NCBI RefSeq assembly: GCF_021130785.1
Contig: NC_060210.1
Coordinates: forward strand, 188,860,501-188,924,500
Source of the DNA: Homalodisca vitripennis
Taxonomy: Eukaryota; Arthropoda; Insecta; Hemiptera; Cicadellidae
Direction: 5' to 3'
DNA length: 64,000 bases
This document shows positions 1 to 12,886 of this stretch, in pieces. Both the position numbers and the translations under genes were made by a program. How positions within the stretch are numbered: the stretch's first letter is position 1; each line of letters starts with the position of its first letter. The notes under the pieces are model-generated. The model was not told the origin of the DNA, searched no databases, and worked only from the letters and a program-made list of their open reading frames with translations.

Positions 1-2878
1 GAGACCAGCGATGCATGCCATAATTTAAGGTTAGTTATTGCAAGACAATGAACTAAGATGAGGTTTTGGAATAACTGAAAAATATTCACAAACACGAGAC
101 CAGTTCGATTTACGACTAGAGATTCGTGATCATCTCCATCATAATTTTTAGACATTCGTGAGTGTACTTTGGATATCGATCATGAGAAAAGAGCTGTAAA
201 GTTAATCGCATGGATTCTGCCTACTATTCTGAAGAAGTTATATATAAACCGAAGAGAATTCACAAGCCGGGGGTGTGTTAGTCTTGCACGATGTTTAGAC
301 TGTCCTGAATTTATTATTTGTCACTCAGCTCTAGACTTGATAAAATGAAGTCTGCCCACTTATCTTGGAGAGCCAATGAAATAACCGAGGAAATTTCACC
401 GGTAGGTAACCAAGTGGAACTGGAACGGAGGTGTAGATTTCATCCATAGGCCACTTAAGATGAGTACACACCACTTGCCATGAACCCTTCTTGATGAAAC
501 CAAGAATTGGATGAGACCTGAGGTTGATAAGTAAACTTTTACGGGTTATTAGAAAGCCAAGGACGAACAATCAGCATATCAGTAGTTCGTAATTATAACA
601 AGGAAGATTTAATAGTTGTCCAATTTCGTTTGTGTTCATCCAAAAAATTGATAGCTTCACCTCTCCAAAATAGCTCTGTTTGTAAATATACAGTTTGCTC
701 AGTTTCAAAAACTTGTGGAGAAAACTAGAAATAGTACGTACTTTTAGGACTCAGGAGTGCAGTTGGACTATATCTAATAATTATTATAGGACGTTGTAGA
801 TGCTCTTATACTATTATCTTCTAATAAACGATTAGCATCTTTATTCGTCCAAGACTATAGTTTTCATTAACATGTGAGTTTTATTAATTATTCAATTGGA
901 TTTGTAAAGTGACCAGAGAAGACATCAATTTGTTAAGGCTGTCCGTGTGCCAACTATACACACTCTGACAAATAGGTCAAGGTCACAGTAGCATGAACGA
1001 GGTAGAGCAAAGTAAGGAACTAATGGTGAGGTCAGAGGGCTAAGGGAGGGCAAAGGGATTCCCGGTGGTGGGGGTAGAGAGAGTACGTCCCTGCTCGTGT
1101 TCTTCCTGAACAGCGTGGCAGGAAGCAGATTGAAAATTCGAAGGCGCGAGATGTCATTTAAAAAATCAACACAGATTCTTTACTATAATATGCTTTTTTA
1201 CAAATTTTAAAACTCCAATATTTTAGATATTACTGGACCCAGAGGGATTGACATGTTTTTAATTCTCTAAGATATAAAATTAACGTTTTTTCCGTAACAT
1301 TTAAAAATGGTGTAAACAATTAATTAAAATGTTAAAAATACAAAATATTTCAACCCCTCCGGTCATATTTAAAGTACCCACTGTAAAAATTTCACATCCT
1401 TATCTTCAGGTGTTTTCGATTGAGCCTGATTATAAAATGGCCCAAAACGACTATTTTTTATGTCTACAATTCCTCCTATGGTAACCCAAAATTATGTTGT
1501 CCTTTTTCTGTCTTAAGGAATGTTATTTTGAAGGTTTGTGAATACAACATTTTAAAAACTTTACTCAACCCAAAATCAGTTGCACCACCGTAAGGGTGAT
1601 TTTTATAAGAAGCTAATAAGTTGAGATGTTTACGTACTTAAACAGAGTATCAAACCCAAAATACTTCAACCTGGAACATCTGTGGAAAAGAATAGAAGTA
1701 AAGGTGATGCAGAATTCGGGTAATGGCGACACAACCCGACACGGATGACTAGGAGATGGCAGGGGACCAATAATCGTTTCTGTTTATTGCCCAGACGTAG
1801 ACGATGAGAAGCCAAATAGATGTCAGCAACAACACTAGAGCCCTCTAAACTAACTGTCATTGTGTGACTCTTTGCGCCAATGGTGACTTGTTACGTCAAT
1901 GTAAATGCGCGGTGCAACACCATCAATGTATTCATGTGTTACAGTATTCATCTGTATATAAGATAGGGTTGTCAATCAATAACAAATGAGTAGGCTAAGG
2001 CCTGGAACCCCCCAGATAGTATTAGAATTTTAGATTCTTGCAAATCTACTAGAAAACACGTTAACTGATTCATCAACAATAAGTTAAAATGGCGCGGACA
2101 ATGTTACATAACAATTTAAAGGACTTAATGATATCCTTCGTACTGTTATACAAATCTCAAGACGATTTTAATTGGTTTATAGACTTTTCATGGATAATGG
2201 ATGATCTTTACGTGGAAAATCCAGATTTGTATGAATCTGAAAGTGTGGAATAAAAAGACCACCCTCTTTACTACATTCATGAAGTCATCACGTCCACCCC
2301 ATCCCTTTGGGTTATCTTCAGTTTCTCATCTTAGCACCCATTTGTCATAAACCTAAAATCTACCCTTTAAAATATCGTAAAAGTTGCATTCTAGGTTGAG
2401 AAGTTAGGTGAAAATATTGACGTGCCAGAATTTATAATCCACAGATTCTAGAGTTGGTTCTGGGCTATATGTTTCCTCATTATCGGAAACGTAGATGCTT
2501 AAAAAATGAACAAAGTCGTAGTAACAAATTTGGTCATCAGCCAAGTTTATCATCGGAGTTTAAGTTTACACAAGTATTTACTTTATACGGACGCCCATAA
2601 ATGGCGGGCGAATCTTCTTTCGTTGAATTTCTGTTTTGAAAATACAAACGATTAGTGGTATTGTTGATTACGAAAATAGCAAACATTAGGAGAGTAAACT
2701 CAATAATTATCTTGTCAATTCAACTTAAGCTATGAAGTAATACACTGATTAACCCTTCGAACGGATAAGCCTGATACCTTAACGCTGCACAACCTTATCA
2801 TGTTTTAGTTTATTCTACGAACAGATAACTTCGGGTTGTAACAATGTGAGGGTTAATCAATGCAGTAGGCTACTATTG
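1..2878. other. Non-coding AT-rich stretch, no gene recognised
   Basis: I see no convincing gene here. The open frames are short and lack domain similarity or paired splice sites. The stretch lies downstream of the minus-strand exon at 3649-3963, so it probably belongs to that gene's first intron; this is inference. A locally G-rich patch at about 1025-1130 has no recognisable content. Confidence 0.5.
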
Positions 2879-3480
2879 ACTATACTGTACTGCCACCAGG
2901 AGATTATAAGACAATATCTCTGCATATATAGTATACTATGTTAGCACCATGAGGTTCTCAGGAGGATTTATGACAATATTTCAGCTCCTATAGTATAGTT
3001 GTTTTGCACCAGGTGGTTCTCAGGAAGCTATATTACAATATATCCACATTTATGGCATATTTTGTTACCACCAGGAAGTTATGAGATAATATCTCTACAC
3101 CTATAGTATACCTTGTTAGCACCAGGAGGTTATGAGAAAATATCTCTGTATCTATAGTATACCTTGTTAGCACCAGGAGATTATAAGACAATATCTCTGC
3201 ATCCAATAGTATACTTTGCTAGCACCTTAAGATTGTCAGGAGGTTATATGACAGTATATCAGCACCTCTAGTAGAATTTGTTGCACAAGGAGGTTCTCAG
3301 GACTTAACTACAGTATCTCCGCAATTATAGTATACTTTTTTAGTTTGCAGTTGGTACTCAGGAGGTTATATTATGAGAATATAACCATTTACAGTATACT
3401 TTGATAACACAGTTCATTATATGACAACATATCCACACCTATAATATATATTTTACTATACAACAGGTTCTCAAGAGAAG
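2879..3480. repeat. Degenerate minisatellite, unit about 50-60 bp
   Basis: About ten imperfect copies of a unit built from 'accaggaggttat', then 'gacaatatctctgca', then 'tatagtatac', then 'tttgttagc' follow each other. Copies differ by substitutions and small indels, and some carry an extra 'ggttctcagg' block, so the period varies. The array starts about 170 bp inside the putative intron downstream of the exon at 3649-3963. Confidence 0.85.
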
Positions 3481-3648
3481 AAGAAATCTTTCCTGTTTGA
3501 TTGTGGGGCGTTCAAAAAAATATTTTAATTTGTTACATCTGAACTACTGGTAAAATTGATTTTTGATAAGAGTTATTTTGGATTAAGAGTACCCTTAAAA
3601 TTGATTTCGCTTACATACTGCTAACTACTTGTTTAGATGTCCACTTAC

Positions 3649-3963
3649 CTGACGGCTAGGGGTGTCATTCTGGTTGAGGGGATAGTCGGTCTTGCCGCCC
3701 GAGGGCTTCCTCTTGGTACCGCCCGTCGCCCACCTCATCAGGGTGACTGAAGGCCGCTTGGCGGACAGGCTGGACGGCAGGTCACCCTCGTACTCCTGCG
3801 GCAAATTGGAAGGGTTCAGGAAGATGTGGGTGCGGTACCCGCCGTGGTGATCCTCCATGGCGGAATACCCATAGTAGTCCCCGGTCCGTTTGGCACCACC
3901 ACCGCTGCGGACCCGGCCCTTGGCGCCATCCGACTGGAAGTTCTTCCGAAACAGGATGTTCAT
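3649..3963 (-). CDS. First coding exon (105 codons) of an unidentified host gene
   Basis: An open frame starts at an ATG at 3963-3961 and runs 105 codons to a consensus donor, CAG|GTAAGT, with the GT at 3648-3647. Beyond the donor the frame soon stops. The exon is strikingly GC-rich compared with the AT-rich surroundings, as expected for a real coding exon and its promoter. The product is hydrophilic and basic: a Gly/Arg/Ser-rich start (residues 15-28), a Tyr/His/Gly-rich patch (DYYGYS, DHHGGY), a middle segment with LNPSNLPQEYEG, and a Lys/Gly/Ser-rich end. There is no signal peptide or membrane segment, so it looks like a disordered N-terminus. The intron is phase 0. Downstream exons were not found and may lie beyond position 1. 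I do not recognise the family. Confidence 0.6.
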
Positions 3964-4440
3964 TTCGGAATATCTGCCGCTAACCTAACCTAACATCGGG
4001 CTAACCTACACACGCGACTGGCACTCGCGACACCAGTGCCACCGACTGCCGCTGCCGGACACGATGTTCGAAGACAGATACTAATTTAGAAAGTTGGCCC
4101 CGGAGTGGGTTTATTTCGAGAGCTAAACAATGACGGCGACGTCCTCCCCCAACGCTCGGGCCGTTGTGGCTGCCACCTGTCTGGCAGGTCACGTGGTACA
4201 TTGTTGTCACACATTGTTGCCGCGATTGTTGCGGCCCATTGTTGACGAGATTGATGGTCGCGCCCGCCCCTCGCTCTTTGTACTTCTGGCTGCTTGGATT
4301 AATCTCAGCGTTTGTCTATGCACGTTCCTACAGCTTTGTTTGTTCTCTATACTACGTTTATCAAGTCCTATTCACTGTAGTATTCGCAGTTTGCGTCTGT
4401 TCCAAAGTTAACTTCCTGAGCTGGCGTGAGTTGGGTTAGT
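3964..4440 (-). promoter_or_regulatory. GC-rich putative promoter and 5' leader with an ATTGTT cluster
   Basis: GC- and CpG-rich DNA continues from the exon at 3649-3963 for about 300 bp before the sequence returns to AT-rich. It holds CCTAA-type repeats at about 3981-3995 (the insect telomere-like motif, frequent near insect genes) and four ATTGTT hexamers at 4200, 4213, 4225 and 4238, spaced 12-13 bp. ATTGTT/AACAAT is the core bound by SOX-type HMG proteins. Open frames on the plus strand at 4130-4439 look like by-products of GC content. Promoter function is inferred from position and composition only. Confidence 0.4.
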
Positions 4441-7400
4441 GCCAGCTGAGTTTCCGGTTCTTGTCATCCCGTACATTTCACATTCGCCACTAACTTTTCA
4501 CAGCGAGTGATGAATTTGTTCTCGGTGTTGTTTCGATATAGAAACATCATGGGACTGTAGACACCGTGTTGTGGAACAAGCCTATGGTCCGAGGGATCTA
4601 GTACGGCGACCAGCCAACATTTTCTGCTCTATTTACTTGTCAAGGGAATATGCGACCAAAGTACGCGAAACTCGATACTTACACTTTATAAACAATGTTT
4701 TATTCATTATTTATCAATTACTGTATTTTACCAACAATGTATTCGTTTAGTTGAAAACAACAAAATGCTGTAGTATCTGTACAAGATTCATTAAATTTCC
4801 CCAAAACTTTGTTCAATGTTAAAAAATTCATAATTTCTAGAACAAAATCTTGGTGGGACAAATAATAAATTCAATGAAGGATCTTGGATCATTGGAAAGA
4901 AGTTTATTTATTATCACTAGTAAATGAATACATTTTCCAAAATTACTTTTTTATTTGTGAAGTGCCTGATTATGGAATCATTGATTCCGAAAGGCCTTGA
5001 GCAATTAAAAAGTAATATTGGAAAATGTTGTATTCATTTTCTAGTAATAATAAATAAATTCAATGTTAAAAAAATATTTGCCTACGCCGTATTTATATTC
5101 AAAATAGCGTACTATGATACAAAAAATATTTCTTCACTCGTTGACATAATATTAGGTATGAAATATCAATATTAAGTATTATATTACGGTAGTATCGGCC
5201 AGTAATTCGTCTCTACGCCGCTAGAGTTCGCGGAAATGCCGCTCGAATTAGGTCACGCACTGCAGCGTTTATTATCTATTACAAAGTGTGCTTTGTAGAT
5301 TCAAACTAACCTCATTCCTGATCGCAACCAGTTTGCCTTAAACGCATCAGTAAGTCGAAGCCTTCATGTCTAGCCACATTAGTCAGATCACATTGTCAAT
5401 TTTCTAGGTTACCTTATTACTTTATATATTATATACTGAAGCTAAATTTGAATATAATACGAATTAACTATTCTATACTACGACTCCACTATTTAAACTG
5501 GTCAGATCCCGTTGTTGCATCCCACTTTTAAAACTATTTTCAATACAAGTTAGGTAGATATAGTTTTCTGATAATGAACCCACAATAGAAGTGATTGTAG
5601 AACCTTTTTGTATTCTCAGATCACGTGGGCACCCTCGAATCTGGGACGGAGTGTGCACGAAATATTAAAATATTAAACTTCAAACAGATTTCAGAGCAAG
5701 TGACTCAGACTCAGAGGCGTTCGCGTGCCATACAGTACCCAAATTGTGTTAATCGTGTTTGTTCACTCTAATCTATGTTTGTAACCATGTCAGTTTATCA
5801 TTGCATTAGTTGGGAATAATGAACAAAGAATTTGTTGGAATAGGAAGAAACTGAAATCAAATTGAACAAAAGTGAAATGTTTTAATAATTAACCTTAAAA
5901 GGATACGGATGCCAATATGATTTCACTGAGCATTCTTGTAATGATGAGGCGCTATTCGTTGTTGTTGGGTTAATTGTTTCGAATTCCATAGTTACAGGCC
6001 TATAACATTTCTTTTCTGAGGCAAATAACGTTAAAATGGGTTTGAAGCACTACATAAAAAATTATAAACATTTAAACTAATCAATTTCGGTTATTTTATA
6101 TCAGTTTCAAGAAAAACTGTTGGAGATAGTGATATAGAGTTTTAAATTTTCAATATGAGTAATAATTTAAAGGAATAGAATATTTCAATAAAATATAAAA
6201 AGTTAAAGACATTTGAAATAAAACATAACTTTCATAATCATAATAAAAAAATAATATCAATAAAATATATATGAGATGTTTTTTACTAAGTCCATTCAAA
6301 ATTCCTTCAGTTATAATGTACATATACATACGTACATACGGTACAAATTTACATATACTTTACCTTCAGCCGTTTTTCTGTAAGGCCCATTATTATTACT
6401 TTAAATTACCTACTGTTTGTGGAATGATCAAAATATCTAATATCCACTTTTTAAGCAGTAATATTTTTAACAACTAAAAATTATTTATATTAATATATAT
6501 ATGTGTGTGTGTGTGTGTGTGTATAAAATACACATATAAACATTTACTCATAAACGTATATAAATTTTAATAAGTTTATAAATAATAAAGTTTAATAATT
6601 AATAAAGTTAATAACTTATATTAGTTATATAAGTTGATATAATATAAGTTTTAAATACAAACCCGTTCAAAAACCTACTGAACCATTACCTCATAGACAG
6701 ATATCTAATTTGGATTAAATACATAATCTTTGCCAAAAGAGCAATGCGATACTCTAAGAACACAAACATTGTGTTATTAGGCTATTAGACCCGAGTTCTA
6801 GCTTGCGGGATTCTGCAGATAAGATAACAACTGGCCGATAAGAAACTAAACTGATTCTGTTTACAATGCGATATGTTTCTACAGTGTATTAATTGAAAAC
6901 TGTACAATAAAAATATACGTATCTAAAATAATTGTACGACTAACACACGTAACTAGAATACCGAATATTCACGTTCCCGAATAGTGTGAATTTTCAAATC
7001 AGAGAGAGGATGAGGATATTTAAAACATCTGATTAGGGTAACCAGCAGCGTTAAATGCCAATATGGCGGACAGCCAAGACTGTTGCTGGATATTGATATG
7101 GAAGGAAATCAACTCTCTACACCTCTAGTTGGCTTCGTTTTGACTAAAATCTGATTCGCTAACCAAACATATATGGAGGAAAAGTAAAGTAGCAAAATTC
7201 ACTTCTAGTTTTAAATTCTACTTATAAGATCATACTTATTATACAGTTAAAGTTAGTACAAAAATTGTCTGTCTAAAAGAAAATGCTGGGCTCTGGATGC
7301 CTCTGGAAAGTTTTTGAGTTTATTAAGTGGATAAAATGTAAGGATATTGTGATCGCCGTTACTAAAATCCTTATATTAACTCTTTAAAATGTTATTTACC

Positions 7401-7924
7401 GTAAGGCAAGTTGCATGTTGTATTTGGAAATTTTGGTAAAATGGAATCAGAGACAAAGCTGCAAGGAACAGAAGATTAATCTCTTCTGTCTTGAGATAAT
7501 CAGGAATATCAAGCATCCGCTCTTCTTCCTTCCTTGTCCTTTCTCTTTCTTGGTTTCCCGACGACAGGTATAACAATAGCTTTACGTAATTATAAGTAAA
7601 AGTAAAATTGTTTGAGTGCCAATGGGTGAATTTTGGAGATTAATAGTCATATACATAAAAGTATATTAATTTATTAAAGCGTTTTCTCTCTTTCATTGTT
7701 ATAAATTAAATTGTATCTCGTCAAGTTTCATAATACTGTATTACTTTCATTACATTTGTATGAAAATAAAACACAAGTTGAATAAAAGGTAGAGTTCAAT
7801 TTTTAGTTAAATTAATACCCACTTACAATATACTACATGTCCTGTAACAAAAATCTGTAACTCTCTACGAGCATTATTTATTTGCAACTAATATGCGTGT
7901 CAACTAAACCAGACATCTTTCTTT
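4441..7924. other. AT-rich intergenic stretch, no gene recognised
   Basis: There are no supported genes. The small open frames at 4924-5175, 5473-5658, 6271-6477 and 7376-7576 lack domain similarity and convincing splice borders. A (TG)n run lies at 6502-6522. Confidence 0.5.
6502..6522. repeat. (TG)n microsatellite
   Basis: About ten perfect TG dinucleotides follow a short AT run. Confidence 0.9.
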
Positions 7925-8455
7925 TATTGGAGCGTCTGGTATCTGACGCTGTCTCAGACTTCACTCCTGGAATCTGGAGTCATGTTCGTTTGAAGAAATC
8001 CAAAGAAAGTCGGCGACGAAGAAGCTCAAAAAAGCTTTACATCGTTTCAACATCAGAGACACCTATAAGTAGGTGAAGTGGTAGTCTCATTGTCTCATCA
8101 GAATTGAGTGCACTACGATGTTCCTGACACAATCTCTTTAGGCACGGTGGAGCAACCGAGTTTTCTACACACAATTTAGCTGTGGTAGAAAGGTTTTATT
8201 CAATTTTAACGTTGAATGTAGCTCCAGTTCATTTTCCTTTTATTTATGAAACAATGAGAATATCTTTTCACCTAGATTACACTATGTTTATGGTCTAAGT
8301 TTCTCTGATATTCATTTTGAGCTCCTTCGCCGCCAACTATTTTTGGATCTCTTCAGACAAACATGAGTCCAGATTTCAGGAGTCAAGTCTGTGTCAGCGT
8401 CAGATTCCAGAAGCTGCACTAAGATGAATGTGAATTGGATCTTAACTCAATATTT
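7925..8455. repeat. Interspersed MITE family 'AGCTCCAGTT': two inverted copies
   Basis: Segment 7925-8095 carries, in reverse orientation, the module seen again at 8240-8440, 20745-20965, 25870-26100 and 26130-26370. Its landmarks are 'gagacaa.aagaat', 'cttcacctagatt', 'gtctctgatgtcgaaac', 'cagacgaacatgactccaga' and 'tttcaggagtcaagtctg'. The second copy opens at about 8213 with 'gtagctccagttcattttcc', the family's terminal motif. Copies differ by about 15-25% by eye. Non-autonomous: no transposase frame. Confidence 0.7.
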
Positions 8456-8889
8456 ACATTAAATCAGATTTATGTATAATTTATTTAATATTTTAGATTT
8501 TTTCTCTGTGGTTTAATGCCCTACTAATCTTGTTGGAGCCAATTTATTAAATTAAATTCATACATATGGTTATTGCTATACCTTTCTTAGGACTTGCAGA
8601 ACTTTTAGTAGGTCTCTGAGGCTAACTACATAGTTACTTCTTCATCGCATAATCGGGCCTAACTGGGCATACTTACTACTACTTCCGCAAGGCTGCTCCA
8701 CCGGTGAGGACAGTACCATGTTTACGATTTTTAAATTTGTTAATTATAATGTTATACGCGGTATAAAATACACTGAAACTCATTTATGCTTTACAAATAA
8801 TATTATTCCACATAGAGTAGAGTTTTGAAAAAAATACGTGTCGAATATTGAATCACAACTTATGAAGCAATCATTAATGAAAATGGATT

Positions 8890-9327
8890 GGTCAAGTTCC
8901 GTTATTTCACCCCATGTTTTTAAATCGCTACTGTAGCCACGGAATTGATTGTTTGAGGTGAACTATCATTTCAACTTATATTTCTGATCAGCCCCTCTAG
9001 AATTTTATATTTTACTGATAGGTACTATCTCGAGGGATGTTTTTCTTTTATTGACATCAGCGCGGGCTTCGGCAGCACCTTAGGTGCTGCCGAAGCAGGT
9101 GCTGCCGAAGCCCGCGCTGATGGCCGGAGGCACTCGTCTCATTTCGATAACAAGAACAGTCTGGGCATGCCTGATGCTGATAAGATAAGACGTTGTCAAG
9201 GAAAACAAACAGTGTCTATCTAGTTTAGTACCTCCGTACTCATCTATGATCATAAATAGTTAAAACAATCAATTCCGTGGCTATAGTAGCGATTTAAAAA
9301 CATGGGGTGAAATAACGGAACCTGACC
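8890..9327 (+). mobile_element. MITE with perfect 8-bp target duplication, copy 1
   Basis: A 438-bp element is bounded by near-perfect inverted repeats of about 65 bp starting GGTCAAGTTCCGTTATTTCA (right end GGTCAGG...). It is flanked by an exact 8-bp direct repeat, AATGGATT, at 8882-8889 and 9328-9335. The centre (9060-9122) is a very stable GC-rich nested hairpin built from 'cgcgggcttcggcagcacct'. The ends and core recur at 20052-20700. An 8-bp duplication fits hAT, P or Merlin transposases; the GG terminus does not fit the usual hAT CAG end, so the superfamily is open. No coding capacity. Confidence 0.85.
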
Positions 9328-9335
9328 AATGGATT

Positions 9336-10019
9336 ATAGAAGTTTATCATTACTTTTTTGTTTAACTGGATTTTAATAATAGTTTGGCTTATCCCATCGA
9401 GTTTTACAAATTTCGCTAAGATTCATAATTGAAAGTCCTTTTGAAAACAATATGCAGTATTTCTCCATAAAATATTTACAAAAATAGGTGAGTTCATCTG
9501 AAAAGAAAATTCATAATATTGTCTTCTACTAGGCTCGATGGAGTTTTAAGTTTTTTGGAAAATTACAACAGATGTTTGTCCGGTATTAATATTTTTAACT
9601 ATAGAAGATACTAAGGAAACCCAATCGAAAAAAGAACAAGGTAGAAGTAAGCCACATCACGAGTTGTAATGTAATGTTGCTGTGGTTACATGCAACATTT
9701 CAAAACTCTAACTAATTCCATTCTCGAGTTGTCCTGCAGACTGATAATCGTACAAAAAAGAAATTGACCCCAGACCTCATTATTGCAGAAACGAGTTTCA
9801 AGCAAACTAAGTCTTCATATGAAATATCATGCCACATGATACATTCAGATTTTTGTTTATCACATTGGGATCCATATCAGTGTTTAAGTATTAAAAGCCT
9901 ACACACCAAGTCACCATAAAATGATGTTGTATAAGTTAGGATATTTAGTCTACAAGTGTTAGATAATGAGTCACATGTTTGAGTCTTATAAGTGTATTGA
10001 GTTTATTTACACATTAATT
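9336..10019. other. AT-rich non-coding stretch
   Basis: Nothing is recognised apart from weak similarity near 9890-9910 ('ctacacaccaag') to the stretch at 21390-21400, which suggests related repeats in both places. Confidence 0.4.
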
Positions 10020-10290
10020 TACTCTGCTATTTTACTCTTGTTGCTATCATGGTAATCTATAAGACCAATCTAAAAGTACATGCTTACGCTCAGCTAAATC
10101 CCATGAGATGACATGGACAATCATCGAACTCAGTGTTCCTCATATAGAAATGAAGCTTCATGCACAATTTCAAGTCTATATGTTAGTTCTTTTTAGAGAT
10201 ATCGTGCGGACTCACAGACATCAATGTAATTTTTCCAGCCCCTTGATTAATAGGCTTCGCTAAAGCTCAGCCAATCACCAATAGGTATTT
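10020..10290 (+). repeat. Interspersed repeat family 'CGCTAACGCTCAGC', copy 1
   Basis: Blocks 'tatagaaatgaagcttcatg', 'caagtctatatgttagttc', 'gagatatcgtgcggac' and 'taggcttcgctaaagctcag' occur in the same order at 21640-21780 (+) and, reversed, at 15125-15290 and 32705-32930. It is a dispersed non-autonomous repeat. No internal gene, and the boundaries are uncertain. Confidence 0.7.
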
Positions 10291-11085
10291 TTGGTTATTT
10301 AAATAAAAAATTGAATTTATAATAGATACTCGTATTTACTGTAGTAACTTTTCCAGTTAAGTTGTGCAAGTACAGATTTTTATGTAGACAATTGTTTTAT
10401 TTGCGGAATAGTTGAGGGTCCAGTTCTTTATTTTATGAATTAATACTTTAAACTGGGTAGAGACCCACACAGGGCACGGTAAGTAAAACTGCTGACCAGG
10501 CTGGCCAACAGTTCCATTACACACAGCTGAATCCCACCACTACTACATTTTTTTATTACGGTTCAATTTAAGTATTTTTGGCATCGGTGGTCAATTTCTG
10601 TTTTGTGAAATTATAATATTATTAGTTTATTGTTTGTGTCAAGTGTCGTTTTTTTGGAGATATTCATCTAAGCTAATTTATTATGTCACAATTTGAGACA
10701 AACCGATAGATGAGATTAGTCAACTATTTTAATATTTAAATAGGTACGCGAAAACCGCTAAAGATATTAATGTAATTTTTAGTGACATGGTATTTATTTA
10801 GATACAATGTTAAAACATGTAATTTTCATAAATTATGTTTAATTAAGACATATAATTTCCTTAGGTTATAAAATGAATACAATTATAAATGTCAATTCCT
10901 GCAGTTGCAATTCATGTACATACCTTACCTTAAAACGTTAAAATTTCTTTTCTTCAGTAGTTTTTATTTGGGCCTGATTCCATAATTGCCTAAATTCTCA
11001 ATTATACATTCCTGTTATTTCACGTGGAAAGGTTAAAAATAGATTCCCTATTTTTCCACTCAAGAAAGTTATTTTAAATACTAGA

Positions 11086-11558
11086 TGTTTCCCGCGGCTT
11101 CGCACGCTTTTCATAACCTTTGCCCGTATATGAGCACTTCTGATTCTAGTAAATTATATTTCCAGTGCCGATGTAGAGTTTGTCTTGTTGACACGATCAA
11201 GAAAATCTAACAAAAGTGTATGTTTATAGCCTTTATACACGTACATGTACATTATTATAAAGTGGTCTTAACACTCAAGCTTTAAGTTCAACCAGAAATG
11301 TATTTAAAAAACAAATATACATAATACATTAGCGCCTTCCAATACTGCTTGACTATTTAATAAACGTAACTGTCTCGCAATTGCAGTTTATAATGTGCAG
11401 GCGCTTTTAAAACTTTTATATTTGGCAGCGCCGCCTGGTGGTGAGTTACATAAATGGGCATAGCATATAAAACCTTCTCCGTGGGAAAATACATATATAC
11501 ATACAAATTTTCATAATGATTGGTAAAATAGTTTGCGATTCTTTAAAGGACATACAGA

Positions 11559-11561
<3 letters not shown>
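11086..11561 (+). repeat. Interspersed repeat headed 'CCCGCGGCTTCGCACG', copy 1
   Basis: The segment opens with 'actagatgtttcccgcggct', runs through 'atgagcacttctg', 'gatgtagagtttg', 'cactcaagctttaagttc' and 'ccttctccgtgg', and ends with 'ggacatacagaca' running into a (CA)n tail. The same blocks in the same order occur reversed at 52722-53165. The 'tagctgttgcccgcggcttcgc' head and 'acagacagacacaca' tail are familiar from widespread insect RTE/SINE-like repeats; that assignment is from memory and not tested. Confidence 0.7.

Positions 11562-11652
<91 letters not shown>
11562..11652. repeat. (CA)n microsatellite, about 45 units
   Basis: A pure CA tract of 91 bp sits at the 3' end of the repeat at 11086-11561, so it probably grew from that element's tail. 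The open frames of repeated His/Thr or Cys/Val across it are artefacts. Confidence 0.97.
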
Positions 11653-11656
<4 letters not shown>

Positions 11657-12886
11657 ATATTCAATGAAGGAAGAACCAAGGACCTCTGTACTAATTTCTA
11701 TGTTTTCTTTCAAATTTTTGCAGGCGAAGAAGTGGGTACAGCTAGTGTTTTACAGTGGAAATACAATATACCGGTTGAAGTAGAATGAGCGATAACGATA
11801 TCTATGATAATAGCATCCACCTGCATACTATCCGCATCGACCTAACTGTACTGTGCATATAATATATACACTTTAATATATACTGTTCTCGTACAATACT
11901 GAATACAGTATAACGGTCCATAAAGCTCCACTTATACAGCTGCATTGTTGCAATACATATTACATGCACTGTATTGCACGTAATACATTGGGGATTGTAA
12001 TGTGTAAGCTAATAACTTTGAGCTAATAGTCCAATGAATAACAAAAATGGGTACTTTGGTATTTTACAGAGGCCACTCTATCCCTATCCACTGCTTTTTA
12101 TTAACAGCATAAGTAGATAAATATATTATACAGTATGTCCACAAAGACACTTTTAATTTATTATGACTAGGCCTACTCTGTTATATAGTCCTCATGTAAT
12201 AATATTTTATTTCCAAAAAATAACAAATCTGCACAAAAATAGCAATGACTTAAAGAGCAATACATCTTTAGAAATATACAAAGAAAGTAAACATGATTTA
12301 AATCTATACCCTTAAATAAATCCTTTTAACAATCAATTAGTAATAAAACCCTTTATAATAACGTGTATTAAACTAAATGCCAAGTCTCACTGTACACTGT
12401 ACAGGTCCTTAAGTTCATGCATACACACAAAACAACAAAATAGTTAAAGAACGTAAATTTCAATAATAACAGGGTTACAAATATAAATATACACAGAAAA
12501 GCAAAACTTAATTCTATTTCATTGTACAAAGTGTATTACCTTATATTTAATTGTATTACTCCTTGATACAGGTAATTTGGAAAAATGCACTCCAAGGCAA
12601 TGCCTGATTAGAGATACTCTCACTGCTTAAATAATTTAATTTATGGTTTGAACATAATGTGTGCTTATTAATGCTCCAAACTTTTTATAAACAACTGCTA
12701 TTTTTGATTGGTCACATGTCTATGAGACAGATATAAATTTAAACAGTTGCTTATAAAGTTATATTTTAATTAGCTGAATGTTTTCGTCTTGTGGCTAACG
12801 CTTTTACGAAAACAGCCATAATGACAACTTTGTAAAGAAAGTTCTGTACATCTTGTGGCTCACAAAGTTTTATACTGTGATTTCAG
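11653..12886. other. AT-rich non-coding stretch
   Basis: No gene or clear repeat is recognised. Short self-similar pieces such as 'tgcattgttgcaatacata...acatgcactgtattgca' (11940-11975) form weak inverted repeats. Confidence 0.4.

Noticed and set aside
3975..4015. CCTAA repeats considered as telomeric DNA
   Set aside because: Only two or three units beside a first exon; interstitial motif only.
11446..11788. Open frames of repeated Cys/Val or His/Thr across 11560-11650
   Set aside because: They are translations of a (CA)n microsatellite.
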